Assembly (NCBI RefSeq): GCF_008107695.1
Contig: NZ_VIRG01000039.1
Location: 1 to 32,645 of the forward strand
DNA from: Stappia sp. BW2
GTDB taxonomy: Bacteria > Pseudomonadota > Alphaproteobacteria > Rhizobiales > Stappiaceae
Length of the DNA: 32,645 nucleotides
Direction of reading: 5' to 3'
Shown here piece after piece: positions 16,596 to 25,818 of this stretch. The notes below the pieces were generated by a model, which was not told the DNA's origin, made no database searches, and was given only the letters and a program-made list of their open reading frames with translations. Both the position numbers and the translations under genes were made by a program. Every line of letters begins with the position of its first letter. Positions within the stretch are counted from its first letter, which is position 1.

Positions 16596-17080
16596 CCTTG
16601 ACTCCCCAGGACCGAACGATCGTCGAAGCCACGCAGGCCGGATTGCCGCTGGTCACCAGACCCTATGCTGTCGTTGCCGAAAGCCTGGGACTGAGCGAAG
16701 CGGACCTGATCGAGCGCCTGAAGCACCTGAAGGCGCAGGGTATCATCCGGCGAATTGGCGCTGCTCCAAATCACTATCGTCTAGGCATGACCGCCAACGG
16801 CATGACCGTCTGGGACGTCGATGATGCGGTGGTCGACAGTCTCGGCGAAAAGGTAGGCGTCCTGCCGTTCGTCACGCATTGCTACCGCCGACCCCGGGCG
16901 CTGCCGGACTGGCCCTACAATCTCTTTGCCATGGTTCATGGAGAAACCCGCGACGAAGTGATCGCCAAACGGTCGGAGATCTCCAGCCTGCTGGGCAAGG
17001 CCTGCCGCGCCAGTGACATCCTGTTTTCAACGCGCATCCTGAAAAAGACGGGCATGCGCCTGCGCGGCAAGGAGGGCTGA
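16592..17080 (+). CDS. nirH: NirH, siroheme decarboxylase subunit
   Basis: This is a 162-residue AsnC/Lrp-like protein. After a winged helix (about 5-60) it carries HCYRRPRALPDWPYNLFAMVHGETR and DILFSTRILKKTGMRL, the same motifs as the NirL half of the fusion. It completes a set of four homologous domains (D, L, G, H) in three chains. The frame is open further upstream inside nirG, but ATG 16592 overlaps the nirG stop (ATGA) and gives the family's usual length. Confidence 0.9.
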   Translation: MTLTPQDRTIVEATQAGLPLVTRPYAVVAESLGLSEADLIERLKHLKAQGIIRRIGAAPNHYRLGMTANGMTVWDVDDAVVDSLGEKVGVLPFVTHCYRRPRALPDWPYNLFAMVHGETRDEVIAKRSEISSLLGKACRASDILFSTRILKKTGMRLRGKEG

Positions 17081-17083
17081 ACG

Positions 17084-18304
17084 ATGTTCCGCCTCTCGGA
17101 ATACATGCACCAGATCATTGACCCGACGCCTGTGCGGACCCGCCGTGGAAACGGCGCGGTCAAGCCGGTGGTGATCTGGAACCTCACCCGGCGCTGTAAC
17201 CTGAAATGCCGGCATTGCTATACGGTGTCGGCGGACGTCGATTTTCCAGGCGAGTTGACCCACGACCAGGCCATGGCGACCCTGGAGGATCTTGGATGCT
17301 TCGGCATTCCCGCTCTGATCCTGTCCGGGGGTGAACCGCTGGACCGGAAAGACCTGTTTGAGATTGCCGGGCGGGCCAGAAGCCTTGTGCGCATGCTGGC
17401 CCTGTCGACCAATGGCACCAGGTTGCACGGCGAAACTGCCGACAAGGTGGCAGAAATCGGCTTTGATTATGTGGGCATATCCATTGACGGGATCGGCTCC
17501 ACCAACGACTGGTTTCGCGGTGTTGAAGGCGCTTTTCAATCTGCTCTGCGGGGCGTTCGAGAATGCAAGGCACGCGGCATCAAGGTCGGGCTGCGCTTCA
17601 CCCTGACGGAGGGCAACCACGAGAGCCTGCCTGATCTTCTGCGCCTTTGCGACGATGAGGGCGTCGACAAGTTTTACCTGTCCCATCTCGTTTATGCCGG
17701 CCGGGGTGACAAGCACCGCGGTGAAGACGCCGAACACATGCGCTCCAGGTGGGCAATGGATGTGTTGATGGACCGGGCATGGCAAGGTGTCAGCGGTGGC
17801 AGACCACTCGATATCGTTACCGGCAACAATGATGCCGACGCGGTTTATTTCCTGGAGTGGGTGGACCGGACCTTTGGGCCTGACACCACTGCCCACGTGC
17901 GCGATCATCTCGCCGATTGGGGTGGCAACTCTTCCGGTCTCGGCGTTGCCAACATCGACACGCTTGGCAACGTGCATCCGGATACCTATTGGTCCGACTA
18001 CACCATCGGCAGTGTGAAGGTCGTTCCCTTCTCCGACCTGTGGACGGGAGCGGATCCGATGCTGGCGCGGCTTCGGACGAGGCCCCGCCCGCTCAAGGGG
18101 CGGTGTGGCGCTTGTGCCTTCAAGGATGTGTGCGGGGGCAATACCCGTATCCGCGCGCTGCAACTGACCGGTGATCCCTGGGCCGAAGACCCTGCCTGTT
18201 ATCTCAGCGACGACGAAATCGGGCTTGCCGGTGCCGGCGGTGACCGCCTGGCCGTGACCCCGTTCCGAGGAAAACGCCATGATCCGGCTCATCGCTTCGC
18301 TTAG
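17084..18304 (+). CDS. nirJ: NirJ, radical SAM enzyme of heme d1 synthesis
   Basis: This is a 406-residue radical SAM protein. The SAM-cluster cysteines are C38, C42 and C45 in [26 protein letters not shown] follows as the SAM-binding GGEP motif. A cysteine-rich C-terminal extension ([18 protein letters not shown] … DPACYL) would bind a second 4Fe-4S cluster. NirJ removes two propionate side chains from didecarboxysiroheme on the way to the d1 oxo groups. It begins 3 nt after nirH and overlaps nirN by 26 bp. Confidence 0.95.
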   Translation: MFRLSEYMHQIIDPTPVRTRRGNGAVKPVVIWNLTRRCNLKCRHCYTVSADVDFPGELTHDQAMATLEDLGCFGIPALILSGGEPLDRKDLFEIAGRARSLVRMLALSTNGTRLHGETADKVAEIGFDYVGISIDGIGSTNDWFRGVEGAFQSALRGVRECKARGIKVGLRFTLTEGNHESLPDLLRLCDDEGVDKFYLSHLVYAGRGDKHRGEDAEHMRSRWAMDVLMDRAWQGVSGGRPLDIVTGNNDADAVYFLEWVDRTFGPDTTAHVRDHLADWGGNSSGLGVANIDTLGNVHPDTYWSDYTIGSVKVVPFSDLWTGADPMLARLRTRPRPLKGRCGACAFKDVCGGNTRIRALQLTGDPWAEDPACYLSDDEIGLAGAGGDRLAVTPFRGKRHDPAHRFA

Positions 18305-19826
18305 CGCGCTCCTGCTGCTGACTTCGCCGTCGGTCGCAGGCCCCGCGCAGGACTATGCCGACAATTGTCAGGACTGTCACGGTGCCGGCCGTCTCGGCGG
18401 TGTCGGACCAGCTCTGATCCCGGAAACCTTGGGCCGCATGCGCGGACCGGATCTCGATACAGTCATTCGCGACGGACGCAAGGCGACACAGATGCCGGCG
18501 TTCGCCGATATACTGAACGATGAGCAGATCGAGGCCCTGGCCGCCTTTTTGAAAGAACCACTGAGCGAGGTTCCGGACTGGACCGAAACGGACATCGCCG
18601 CCAACCTGGTGATCAACGAGGACTACCAGCCCGTCGAAACGCCTGTCTGGCAGTCCGACCCGATGAACATCACCCTGGTCGTCGAAACGGGCGATCATCA
18701 TGTCAGCGTTCTCGATGGCGACACCTTCGAGACGCTCGACAGGTTCGCAACGCCGTTTGCAGTCCATGGCGGGCCGAAATTCTCGCCGGACGGGCGCTAT
18801 GTCTTCATCATGTCGCGTGATGGCTGGGTCCAGAAATACGATCTCTACGCGCTTCAGGAGGTTGGCCGGGTCCGGGCAGGGCTAAACAGCCGCAACATTG
18901 CGATGAGCCATGACGGCAAGTGGCTGGCAGTTGCCAACTACCTGCCGATGACGCTGACGATCCTGTCGACCGAAGACCTTTCGGTCGCAACCGTGATGGA
19001 CGTGACCGCCAAGGACGGCACCGCAAGTCGCGTTTCGGCGGTCTATCAGGCCCCCAACCGAAAGAGCTTCATCCTTGCCTTGAAGGATGCTCCGGAAATC
19101 TGGGAAATTGCCACCGATCCCGATGCAGACCCGGTCTACGAAGGGTTCGTGCACAGTCGGGAAAAAGGCATGGTCGAAGCTTTGCCTTCGTCCGAAGGGC
19201 TCTTTGCCCGCCGGAGAATCCTGACGGCAGAACCGCTTGACGACTTCTTTTTCGATGATGATTACCGGCATCTCGTCGGGGCTTCGCGCGACGGTGCGCG
19301 AGGCGTGGTCGTCAACCTGAATGTCGGCCGCGAAATTGCCGAACTGCCGCTGGAAGGCATGCCGCATCTCGGGTCCGGCATCAGTTGGGAACGGGACGGC
19401 CACAGGGTCATGGCAACCCCGCATCTGAAAGAAGGCAAGCTGTCGGTCATTGACACCGAAACCTGGAAACAGATCGCGACGATCAAGACGGACGGCCCCG
19501 GTTTTTTCCTGCGCAGCCACGAGAACACACCCTATTTCTGGGCCGATGTCTTCTTCGGCCCGAACAAGGACGAGATCCATGTGATCGACAAGGAAAGCCT
19601 GGAAATCGTCAAGACACTGAAGCCGGTCGAAGGTGCAACGGTCGCCCATGTCGAATTCACGAAGGATGGCCGCTACGCCCTTGTCTCCGTCTGGGAGGAT
19701 GACGGCGCGGTGATTGTCTATGACGCCACCACTCTGAAAGAGGTCCGGCGTCTGCCCATGCGCAAACCTTCAGGGAAGTACAATGTCTGGAACAAGATCA
19801 CTTTTTCGGAAGGAACGAGCCATTGA
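18279..19826 (+). CDS. nirN: NirN, dihydro-heme d1 dehydrogenase
   Basis: This is a 515-residue periplasmic protein related to NirS. A signal peptide (about 1-20) is followed by a cytochrome c domain with C30-Q-D-C33-H34 and a d1-type beta-propeller ([40 protein letters not shown], ending [14 protein letters not shown]). NirN introduces the last double bond, converting dihydro-heme d1 to heme d1, and hands the product on to NirS. ATG 18279 lies inside the nirJ end. Its own 3' end overlaps the next gene by 44 bp. Confidence 0.92.
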   Translation: MIRLIASLSALLLLTSPSVAGPAQDYADNCQDCHGAGRLGGVGPALIPETLGRMRGPDLDTVIRDGRKATQMPAFADILNDEQIEALAAFLKEPLSEVPDWTETDIAANLVINEDYQPVETPVWQSDPMNITLVVETGDHHVSVLDGDTFETLDRFATPFAVHGGPKFSPDGRYVFIMSRDGWVQKYDLYALQEVGRVRAGLNSRNIAMSHDGKWLAVANYLPMTLTILSTEDLSVATVMDVTAKDGTASRVSAVYQAPNRKSFILALKDAPEIWEIATDPDADPVYEGFVHSREKGMVEALPSSEGLFARRRILTAEPLDDFFFDDDYRHLVGASRDGARGVVVNLNVGREIAELPLEGMPHLGSGISWERDGHRVMATPHLKEGKLSVIDTETWKQIATIKTDGPGFFLRSHENTPYFWADVFFGPNKDEIHVIDKESLEIVKTLKPVEGATVAHVEFTKDGRYALVSVWEDDGAVIVYDATTLKEVRRLPMRKPSGKYNVWNKITFSEGTSH

Positions 19827-20526
19827 GGCGATCCTCGCCTCGCACGGCCAGCCGTCACACCCGCAGGCAGGTGAAGCGTATTTACGCGCACTTGCGCAGC
19901 AGGTCCGCGAATTCCTGCCCAGCTGGTCCATCCGTTCGGCCACGTTGGCCGCGCCTGATGCTCTTGATCGTGCCCTGGACCTTGCCGGGCCTGAGCCGCT
20001 TGTTTTTCCGGTCTTCATGGCCGAGGGCTGGTTCACGCAGACCGCTTTAACGGGAAGGCTGAAGGGAACCGGCGCCCGGCAATTGCCTGCGCTCGGCATC
20101 CATCCCGAGTTGCCCCGCCTGACGGCGCGCTTTCTGGAAATGACGGCTGAAAGAATCCACTGGAACGCATCCGGCTACGAACTGCTGCTGGCAGCCCATG
20201 GTTCGGCAACTTGCCGGTCAACCGCACAAAGCACCATCCGGTTCGCTGCAGGTCTCGCCGAATGGCTGCCGGAGAGACCGATCCGGCTGGGGTTCCTGGA
20301 AGAAGTGCCGTTCTTGGAAAATACCGCCGCCAGCTGCGGCATGAGAACCATTCTGTTACCTCTTTTTGCCGGCAACGGGCACCACGTGACCCAGGACATT
20401 CCGGAAGCCCTCGACGGGGCCGGTTTCGAAGGCCTGCGCCTTGCTCCTCTGATCGAGGCGCCATTCATGCCGAAACTCATCGCCTGTGCGCTTGAGAGTG
20501 CCAACCGGGAGGAACTGGCAGCGTGA
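19783..20526 (+). CDS. CbiX-like chelatase, probable sirohydrochlorin ferrochelatase
   Basis: This is a 247-residue protein with two CbiX-like halves. The first begins [23 protein letters not shown] (H21). The second has YELLLAAHGSATC (H139) and later LLPLFAGNGHHVTQDIP (H200, H201). These histidines match the metal-binding positions of class II chelatases that insert Co or Fe into sirohydrochlorin. NirE makes precorrin-2 and NirDLGH needs siroheme, so an iron chelatase is the expected missing step; cobalt is the alternative. The only ATG consistent with the first motif lies 44 bp inside nirN. The stop overlaps the next gene (GTGA). Confidence 0.78.
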   Translation: MSGTRSLFRKERAIEAILASHGQPSHPQAGEAYLRALAQQVREFLPSWSIRSATLAAPDALDRALDLAGPEPLVFPVFMAEGWFTQTALTGRLKGTGARQLPALGIHPELPRLTARFLEMTAERIHWNASGYELLLAAHGSATCRSTAQSTIRFAAGLAEWLPERPIRLGFLEEVPFLENTAASCGMRTILLPLFAGNGHHVTQDIPEALDGAGFEGLRLAPLIEAPFMPKLIACALESANREELAA

Positions 20527-20774
20527 CCCAGATCGAAACCGGCTGGCCGGTGCGCAAACTTGTGATCTTGCTCTATCCGTTCACGGCTGCTGCGGTTGCC
20601 ATCAATCTCTACATGCTGAGCCTGATGGGGCAGGCTGTCGGTTTGCCGCCCCTGTCGCCTGTCATGTCGATCTGGCTCAGTTTGCCACTCGGCGTACCAG
20701 CTACGTGGTTTGCGGCAAAATGGGTGCGGCGACTGATGGACGAAGCAGATGGAAAACCGCCACCGGCAAATTGA
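20523..20774 (+). CDS. Small two-helix membrane protein in the nir operon
   Basis: This is an 83-residue protein I do not recognise. It has two hydrophobic helices (about 13-34 and 46-68), with a short charged tail MDEADGKPPPAN. Translation probably begins at the GTG overlapping the chelatase stop (GTGA), since the coding frame is preserved and hydrophobicity starts soon after. The tight overlap with the d1 gene series suggests it belongs to the same transcript. A role in d1 transport or assembly at the membrane is possible but not shown. Confidence 0.65.
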   Translation: MTQIETGWPVRKLVILLYPFTAAAVAINLYMLSLMGQAVGLPPLSPVMSIWLSLPLGVPATWFAAKWVRRLMDEADGKPPPAN

Positions 20775-20805
20775 TACTCTCTCGATCGGAAAACGGAGCA
20801 TGCGG

Positions 20806-21204
20806 ATGGAAAGGAAACAGCGTCAAGGAATGGGCCTGCGTATTGCGGGTGCGGCTGCCGTTGTTTTCGGCCTCATGACAGTGCTGAGTGGTGGAACGGT
20901 TCTCTTTGGCGGCGATCAGCTATCCAGTTTGGCTGGCAACGTCGTCTCGTTTGTCGTGTGGATCAATTTTTTGGCTGGCTTTGCATATGTAATGACCGGC
21001 ATCGGACTCTGGTTCGCCAGAGGGTGGGCTCGCTGGATGGCCATCGCGATTCTAACCGGGACCGCGATCGTTTTATGTGCATTCCTTGTGTATGTGTCCC
21101 AGGGTGGGCCTCATGAAACGCGCACTCTCGTGGCATTAATCTTCAGAACGGGCTTCTGGGCGATCGTTGCCTCGACCGCCCTGCGCGCAGTAAACCGTAA
21201 ATAG
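20806..21204 (+). CDS. Four-helix membrane protein of unknown function at the end of the nir operon
   Basis: This is a 132-residue protein with four predicted helices (about 8-28, 38-62, 66-88, 102-122), one with a FLAGFAYVMTGIGLWFARGW stretch. No family is recognised. ATG 20806 is favoured because GGAG lies 7 nt upstream. An earlier ATG at 20800 is only 1 nt from that site, and the frame is open to 20749. It follows the small membrane gene by 31 nt, and its 3' end faces nosX with 9 bp between. It is probably the last gene of the nir transcript, with no evident terminator. Confidence 0.65.
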   Translation: MERKQRQGMGLRIAGAAAVVFGLMTVLSGGTVLFGGDQLSSLAGNVVSFVVWINFLAGFAYVMTGIGLWFARGWARWMAIAILTGTAIVLCAFLVYVSQGGPHETRTLVALIFRTGFWAIVASTALRAVNRK

Positions 21205-21213
21205 ACGCCCTCC

Positions 21214-22239
21214 TCAAGCCGTCAGCCACCCTGCCGAACCATCGCGGCGCACCACGAAGGCGCTGGTTGCCGGAAGCTCTGCCAGAGCTATCCCAAGGCG
21301 GTTCTCTTCAAGCACCAATGCAGCCGTGGACAGGCCATCGGCAAGAGCTGCGGCCGGAGCTATGACGCTAGCGCCATCTACTGCACCCGCAACCGGCAGG
21401 CCGGTTCGCGGATCGATGATGTGGGAGCGCCGGCCGGCTTGATCGAAGGTCGTTCCGAGCCGCGCAGAACTGGCGACTGCGGCGTCCGTCAATCTGATCC
21501 TGGTCGTCGCCTCTGCGCGTTCGGCCACCGGCTGCAACGTCACTGGCCAGCCACGTTGAGAGCCTGCGTCAAGTGCAGGTTCTTCATCCGGCCTACCTCT
21601 GGTGACGATCTCACCGAGATCGACCACCATGTTCGTGCATCCTTTCGAGGCAAGGAACGCCGTGACCCTATCCGTGATGTAACCTTGGGCAATGCCGTTG
21701 AAGGACATGGACATGCCTCTTTGAGCAAACCGGATCTCGCCCGGGCCATAGACGACGTGTTTGAAGCCTGTGCGGCTTCGGGCAGCCGCAAGAACCTCTC
21801 CGGCGTCGCCGGACGCCTGCCTGGCATAATAGGCCCACAAAGGTTGAATGGTCGGGTCGAAGGCTCCTTCAGTCGCTGCATGAAGCCTGTGGCACAGGCC
21901 GAGCAGATCGACCATTTCCAGAGAAGGCGCCGAAAGCCGCCCGTTGGCATTCAGCCGGACCAGCTCGCTGTCCGGTTGGTAGAGACTGAAGATCGCTTCC
22001 AGCCTTCGGATTTCCGCTTCCACCTTGGTGAACAGACGTTTCGCTTCGCTTGCGCTTTCGTGCAGGATATCGATTTCTGCACCAGCCCCCAGTGCAATAC
22101 CGCGCCAGCGGTACAATTGGGCCTGTCCACCTGCCATTGCTCCGGCTGCCGGCAATGCAAGGCCAGCAACACTGGCGGCGCAGATCCGCAGGAAACGCCT
22201 GCGGTTCATGGGTGGTTGATTGATGGTCGCATGTGTCAT
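21214..22239 (-). CDS. nosX: NosX, ApbE-type FAD:protein FMN transferase
   Basis: This is a 341-residue protein of the ApbE family. The N-terminus has a twin-arginine signal, MNRRRFLRICAASVAGLALP (residues 11-30), so it is exported folded to the periplasm. Family motifs include FDPTIQPLW, SFNGIAQGYITDRV, MVVDLGEIVTRG and SHIIDPRTGLPV. NosX covalently attaches FMN to NosR, which is needed to keep N2O reductase active. The start overlaps the nosL stop by 4 bp. It is the last gene of nosRZDFYLX. Confidence 0.92.
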   Translation of the reverse strand: MTHATINQPPMNRRRFLRICAASVAGLALPAAGAMAGGQAQLYRWRGIALGAGAEIDILHESASEAKRLFTKVEAEIRRLEAIFSLYQPDSELVRLNANGRLSAPSLEMVDLLGLCHRLHAATEGAFDPTIQPLWAYYARQASGDAGEVLAAARSRTGFKHVVYGPGEIRFAQRGMSMSFNGIAQGYITDRVTAFLASKGCTNMVVDLGEIVTRGRPDEEPALDAGSQRGWPVTLQPVAERAEATTRIRLTDAAVASSARLGTTFDQAGRRSHIIDPRTGLPVAGAVDGASVIAPAAALADGLSTAALVLEENRLGIALAELPATSAFVVRRDGSAGWLTA

Positions 22240-22784
22240 TGCGCAGCCCCGTGTTTTACAGCCATGGGGACCGAGGTGGCGGCGGACACATCGACGGCTC
22301 CCAGAACGTAGTCAGTCGGGATATCGTCGACTTGAACGACGCTGCCATTGTTGTCCTTCGTGAAGGCGTTTGCTCCGGCTTGCGTGCCAAAGGGAATTGC
22401 CTCCGGAGCGCCCATGCCGCCTGCCACGTTGCTGCCGATGACGAACCAGGCAGCATTCAGATCGATCCAGTTATCGGTGCCCGGTTGGGTCCAGCTTTCC
22501 GCCTGTTCCATGTCGTTGACATAAACGGCCGCGATATCTTTCGGTTCTTCGGGGGAACGCAGGAAGGCAACCGCGTCGCGAACTTGCGTAAACCAGAGTG
22601 GATTGGGATTTCCTGTCAGGTGGATTTGGGCCTTGGGGCCATCATGCTCCAGAACAGTCATTTGGCAATAGTGACCGGCCGCTTCCGGTGTCAGATGCAT
22701 TGCATCCGGTTTGGCAATTTGGACCTCTTCCTGACAGGCAGCCAGGAACCCGAGCAAGAAGACAGAGATGAGCGCGCGTTTCAT
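22236..22784 (-). CDS. nosL: NosL, copper-binding lipoprotein
   Basis: This is a 182-residue protein with a lipoprotein signal (MKRALISVFLLGFLAAC, lipobox LAAC, modified C17). It then has the NosL core with HYCQMTVLEHDGPKAQIHLTG and DMEQAESWTQPGTDNWIDLNAAWFVIGS. It delivers Cu(I) to the N2O reductase maturation machinery at the outer face of the membrane. The C-Q-M segment is the likely copper ligand site. It overlaps nosY by 4 bp (ATGA) and nosX likewise. Confidence 0.92.
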   Translation of the reverse strand: MKRALISVFLLGFLAACQEEVQIAKPDAMHLTPEAAGHYCQMTVLEHDGPKAQIHLTGNPNPLWFTQVRDAVAFLRSPEEPKDIAAVYVNDMEQAESWTQPGTDNWIDLNAAWFVIGSNVAGGMGAPEAIPFGTQAGANAFTKDNNGSVVQVDDIPTDYVLGAVDVSAATSVPMAVKHGAAQ

Positions 22785-23611
22785 GGCGCAATCCTTTTTA
22801 TTAGAAGAGCGGAACCGGCCATGGCCAGACCGGCAAACACGGTCAGCGAGCCAAGGGCGAGCAGGGGATCGAAGGGCAGGGCGTCTGCCACCCCGGCCAT
22901 GCCGCCCACCAGATCGTTTGCACCGAGAGCCGCCAGGTTGAACAGGCGGAAGGCGTCGGCCGGGTTGAGCAGGATGGCATAGGGGAAAACGTCGGACGCG
23001 AAGACACCGCTGGGATTGGCAACGAGCGCGCCCAGGAGCGCAAGGTCATACAGGACGACCATCATCAGCCAGACAGCCACCGAAGCTGCCGCTGCGGTGC
23101 GTGACTGGCGCGTCAGCGAGCTCAGCACATAACCTGTCGCCAGAAAGCAGACCCCGAGCAGGACCGAGGTTGCGATCAGCCGGACAAAATCCGCAAGCCC
23201 CGAGAGAGAGCCGTAGCCCGCTGCCACAAGCAATCCTGCCGTCAGTCCGTAGCCGACGACCAGGGCAAATGCGAGAACCAGCGTATGGCCGACGGCCTTG
23301 CCGATCAGAAATTCGACGCGGGAGATCGGGCAGGACAGTGTCATTAGCAAGGTGCCGCGTTCGATCTCGCCGCAGATCGCGTCGAAGGCAAGCAGTAATG
23401 CAATGAGCGGCACAAGATAGACCGATAGACTGGCCAGCGAGGCAACGGTGATGGTCAGCCGGTCGACGCCGAGGGTTCCCGCAGGCGCCGAGCCGAGCAG
23501 GGCGAGCGCCAGCGAGAACACGGCGAGGATCATCGCGGCCAGCAGGATCCATCGATTGCGAATGCCAATACGGATTTCCTGTCCGGCCACTGTGAGGATT
23601 CTGGAGAACAT
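22781..23611 (-). CDS. nosY: NosY, ABC transporter permease
   Basis: This is a 276-residue protein with six predicted membrane helices of the ABC-2 type: an N-terminal RNRWILLAAMILAVFSLALALLG helix, then AFDAICGEIERGTLLMTLSCPISRVEFLIGK. With NosF and NosD it forms the transporter that assembles the copper-sulfur centre of NosZ. It begins 3 nt after nosF and overlaps nosL. Confidence 0.93.
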   Translation of the reverse strand: MFSRILTVAGQEIRIGIRNRWILLAAMILAVFSLALALLGSAPAGTLGVDRLTITVASLASLSVYLVPLIALLLAFDAICGEIERGTLLMTLSCPISRVEFLIGKAVGHTLVLAFALVVGYGLTAGLLVAAGYGSLSGLADFVRLIATSVLLGVCFLATGYVLSSLTRQSRTAAAASVAVWLMMVVLYDLALLGALVANPSGVFASDVFPYAILLNPADAFRLFNLAALGANDLVGGMAGVADALPFDPLLALGSLTVFAGLAMAGSALLIKRIAP

Positions 23612-23614
23612 AGC

Positions 23615-24535
23615 TCAGGCCTCCTTGCCAGCGGCGCTGGAAAAATACCTGTAGACGTCATCAAGGCTGGGCGCATGGACATCAACATCCTCAACCAGGT
23701 CGCCAAGGGCGCTGATTGCCGAAAGGGTTCTGACCTTGTCATCCGCATTGCAGTTGAATTCCACTGAACGTCCATTCATCTGTCCGCCACCGAGGCTTTC
23801 GGACACATGGTCGAGATCCTCGGGTCTGGTCCAGACCTTCAGCCTGATCGGCAACCCGGCCTGGGCACGCAGGCGGCTCAGGATGTCGTCGGCAACGAGC
23901 CGGCCTTTCGACAGGATCAGGATCCGGTCGGTCCGTGCCTCCAGTTCGGTGAGGGCATGAGACGACAGCAGAACGGTAGTTCCCTGTCCCGCGATTTCAC
24001 CAATCAGTTCGTACACTGTCTGCCGGGAGATCGGATCGAGGCCTGTCGTCGGTTCGTCCAGCAGGATCAATCTTGGCCGGCCGATGAGTGCCTGGGCGAG
24101 ACCGAGGCGTTGACGCATGCCCTTGGAATAGGTGCCAACCCTCCGTTTTGCAGCCTCCGCCAAACCTACCCGTTCCAGCAACGGCAAAGCCCTCGCAGGG
24201 CGTTCGCCTTTCAGTCTTGCATAGAAGGTCAGAACTTCCTTGCCCGAGAGAGATGCGGGAAAAGCCACGGATTCCGGCAGATAAGCTGTTCCGATACGGG
24301 CATCATGGCTGCCTGGGGCTGCGCCCATAACCGTGACGTCTCCACGGTCGCGCTTCAGGAATCCGAGCACAATCTTAAACAGTGTCGTTTTGCCAGCGCC
24401 GTTATGACCGAGCATGGCAACCCGTTCACCTCCGTTCAGCGAAAAGGACACGTCGTCGACGGCCTTGTGTCCGGAAAAGGTCTTGCAGACGCCATCCACG
24501 CGGAGGGTCGGTGCATTGAGGGATGTTTCGGTCAT
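23615..24535 (-). CDS. nosF: NosF, ABC transporter ATPase
   Basis: This is a 306-residue ATP-binding protein. Walker A is GHNGAGKT (43-50), the signature YSKGMRQRLGLAQAL follows, and Walker B is RLILLDEPTTGLDP. The C-terminal region would contact NosD/NosY. It powers the NosDFY complex in CuZ site assembly. ATG 24535 overlaps the nosD stop by 4 bp. The frame extends further upstream, but that part (55 codons) lies over nosD and looks non-coding. Confidence 0.95.
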   Translation of the reverse strand: MTETSLNAPTLRVDGVCKTFSGHKAVDDVSFSLNGGERVAMLGHNGAGKTTLFKIVLGFLKRDRGDVTVMGAAPGSHDARIGTAYLPESVAFPASLSGKEVLTFYARLKGERPARALPLLERVGLAEAAKRRVGTYSKGMRQRLGLAQALIGRPRLILLDEPTTGLDPISRQTVYELIGEIAGQGTTVLLSSHALTELEARTDRILILSKGRLVADDILSRLRAQAGLPIRLKVWTRPEDLDHVSESLGGGQMNGRSVEFNCNADDKVRTLSAISALGDLVEDVDVHAPSLDDVYRYFSSAAGKEA

Positions 24536-25815
24536 CCTTGAACTCCCGAATTCGGTGTCGCCCGCACTGGCGGATGCATCAGTGGGGCGTTGTCGACGAT
24601 GCCGCCAGGCAGCAGCGCCGGAAATTGAGATTGGGTCCAACGGAGCAGCTGAACAGCCGGACTGCCCACCAGAAGCTTGGCGGAGGGTTGGGTCCACAGG
24701 ACCTGGTCGACCATGTCATTGGGCCGGTAGGCGGTGTCGGCAATGCCGTCGCCGTTCATGTCGAAGGCGGGGTGATCGCTCCAATAATTTCCGCGTCCGT
24801 CCGTGCTCCAGTCGAGTTGACGGCTGCCGACATATTTCACCTGCGTCTTGTTGCCGATAAAAGCATTGCCCTCGAAGGCGTTGTTCGCGGATCCCGCCGT
24901 GAAGTGAACGCCTATGGGGCAGCCTTCGAAGCTGTTGTCTGTCACTGTGTTCTTGTTGGCATTGTACATGAACAGACATTTTTCACCGCCGCCTTTGACC
25001 TGGTTGCCGGAGATCTCGGCGTGATTGGCGTAGTTCAGCATGAGGCCGTGATTGCGGTCGCCGATCGAGACGTTGTTGCGCACCTTCAGCCGGTCGGAAA
25101 ACATCAGCGCGTAGCCGATGTCATTGCCCTTGGAAAAGTTGTTCTCGATGGTACCGTTGTTGCCGTGCATGTAGTGGACGGCAAAACGCAGGTCCTCGAA
25201 GCGGTTGTTGCGAAAAGTATCCTTGGGGCTGGTATTGACGAAAATACCGTCGCGGCCGAACCGGATTGTGTTGTATTCGGCCAAAAGACCGGGCGCGTTC
25301 CAGACATAGATGCCGTTGCCGCGCTCGTTCATGCGCAGGTCCTGGCGGCCTTCGATGAGATTGTTCGATACAGTTGCGTTGCGCGCACCATGAACATCGA
25401 CACCTGTCAGGTTGTCGAGGATCCGGTTGTCACGCACAATGGCGCGATGTGCGGTCTTGGACAGCTTGACGCCTGCATCCAGCGTTTCCTGCGAGAGGCC
25501 TGAGCCGGTCAGTTCCAGCCCTTCCACGACACTGTCTGGTGCGTTGATGGTGACGACGCTGCCGGTGCCATTTCCGGCAATACCTGCCTTGCCCGCTCCA
25601 CTCAGCGTCAAAGGTTTGTCGAGAACCACGGGGCCCTCATGGTTGCCGGGGGCAAGCCGGAGAACATCCCCGGCCTGCGCTTTTTCAAGAACCTGCTGCA
25701 AGGCGCCCTTTTCAGCCAGTACCTGCCATTCCTCTGCCTGAAGCGGCCCGCAGACAGCCAGGCTTGCGACAGCAGCGGTGGAAAGTGCCAGTAATCTGAA
25801 AAGAGCGCGGTGCAT
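24532..25815 (-). CDS. nosD: NosD, periplasmic beta-helix protein for NosZ maturation
   Basis: This is a 427-residue protein. A signal peptide (about 1-27, VCGPLQAEE) is followed by right-handed parallel beta-helix repeats rich in asparagine (DNRILDNLTGVDVHGARN, YNTIRFGRDGIFVNTSP, MYNANKNTVTDNSFEG). It belongs to the carbohydrate-binding/sugar-hydrolase (CASH) type of fold. NosD is the periplasmic partner of NosFY that accepts copper or sulfur for the CuZ centre. It begins 3 nt after nosZ. Confidence 0.95.
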   Translation of the reverse strand: MHRALFRLLALSTAAVASLAVCGPLQAEEWQVLAEKGALQQVLEKAQAGDVLRLAPGNHEGPVVLDKPLTLSGAGKAGIAGNGTGSVVTINAPDSVVEGLELTGSGLSQETLDAGVKLSKTAHRAIVRDNRILDNLTGVDVHGARNATVSNNLIEGRQDLRMNERGNGIYVWNAPGLLAEYNTIRFGRDGIFVNTSPKDTFRNNRFEDLRFAVHYMHGNNGTIENNFSKGNDIGYALMFSDRLKVRNNVSIGDRNHGLMLNYANHAEISGNQVKGGGEKCLFMYNANKNTVTDNSFEGCPIGVHFTAGSANNAFEGNAFIGNKTQVKYVGSRQLDWSTDGRGNYWSDHPAFDMNGDGIADTAYRPNDMVDQVLWTQPSAKLLVGSPAVQLLRWTQSQFPALLPGGIVDNAPLMHPPVRATPNSGVQG

Positions 25816-25818
25816 GGC

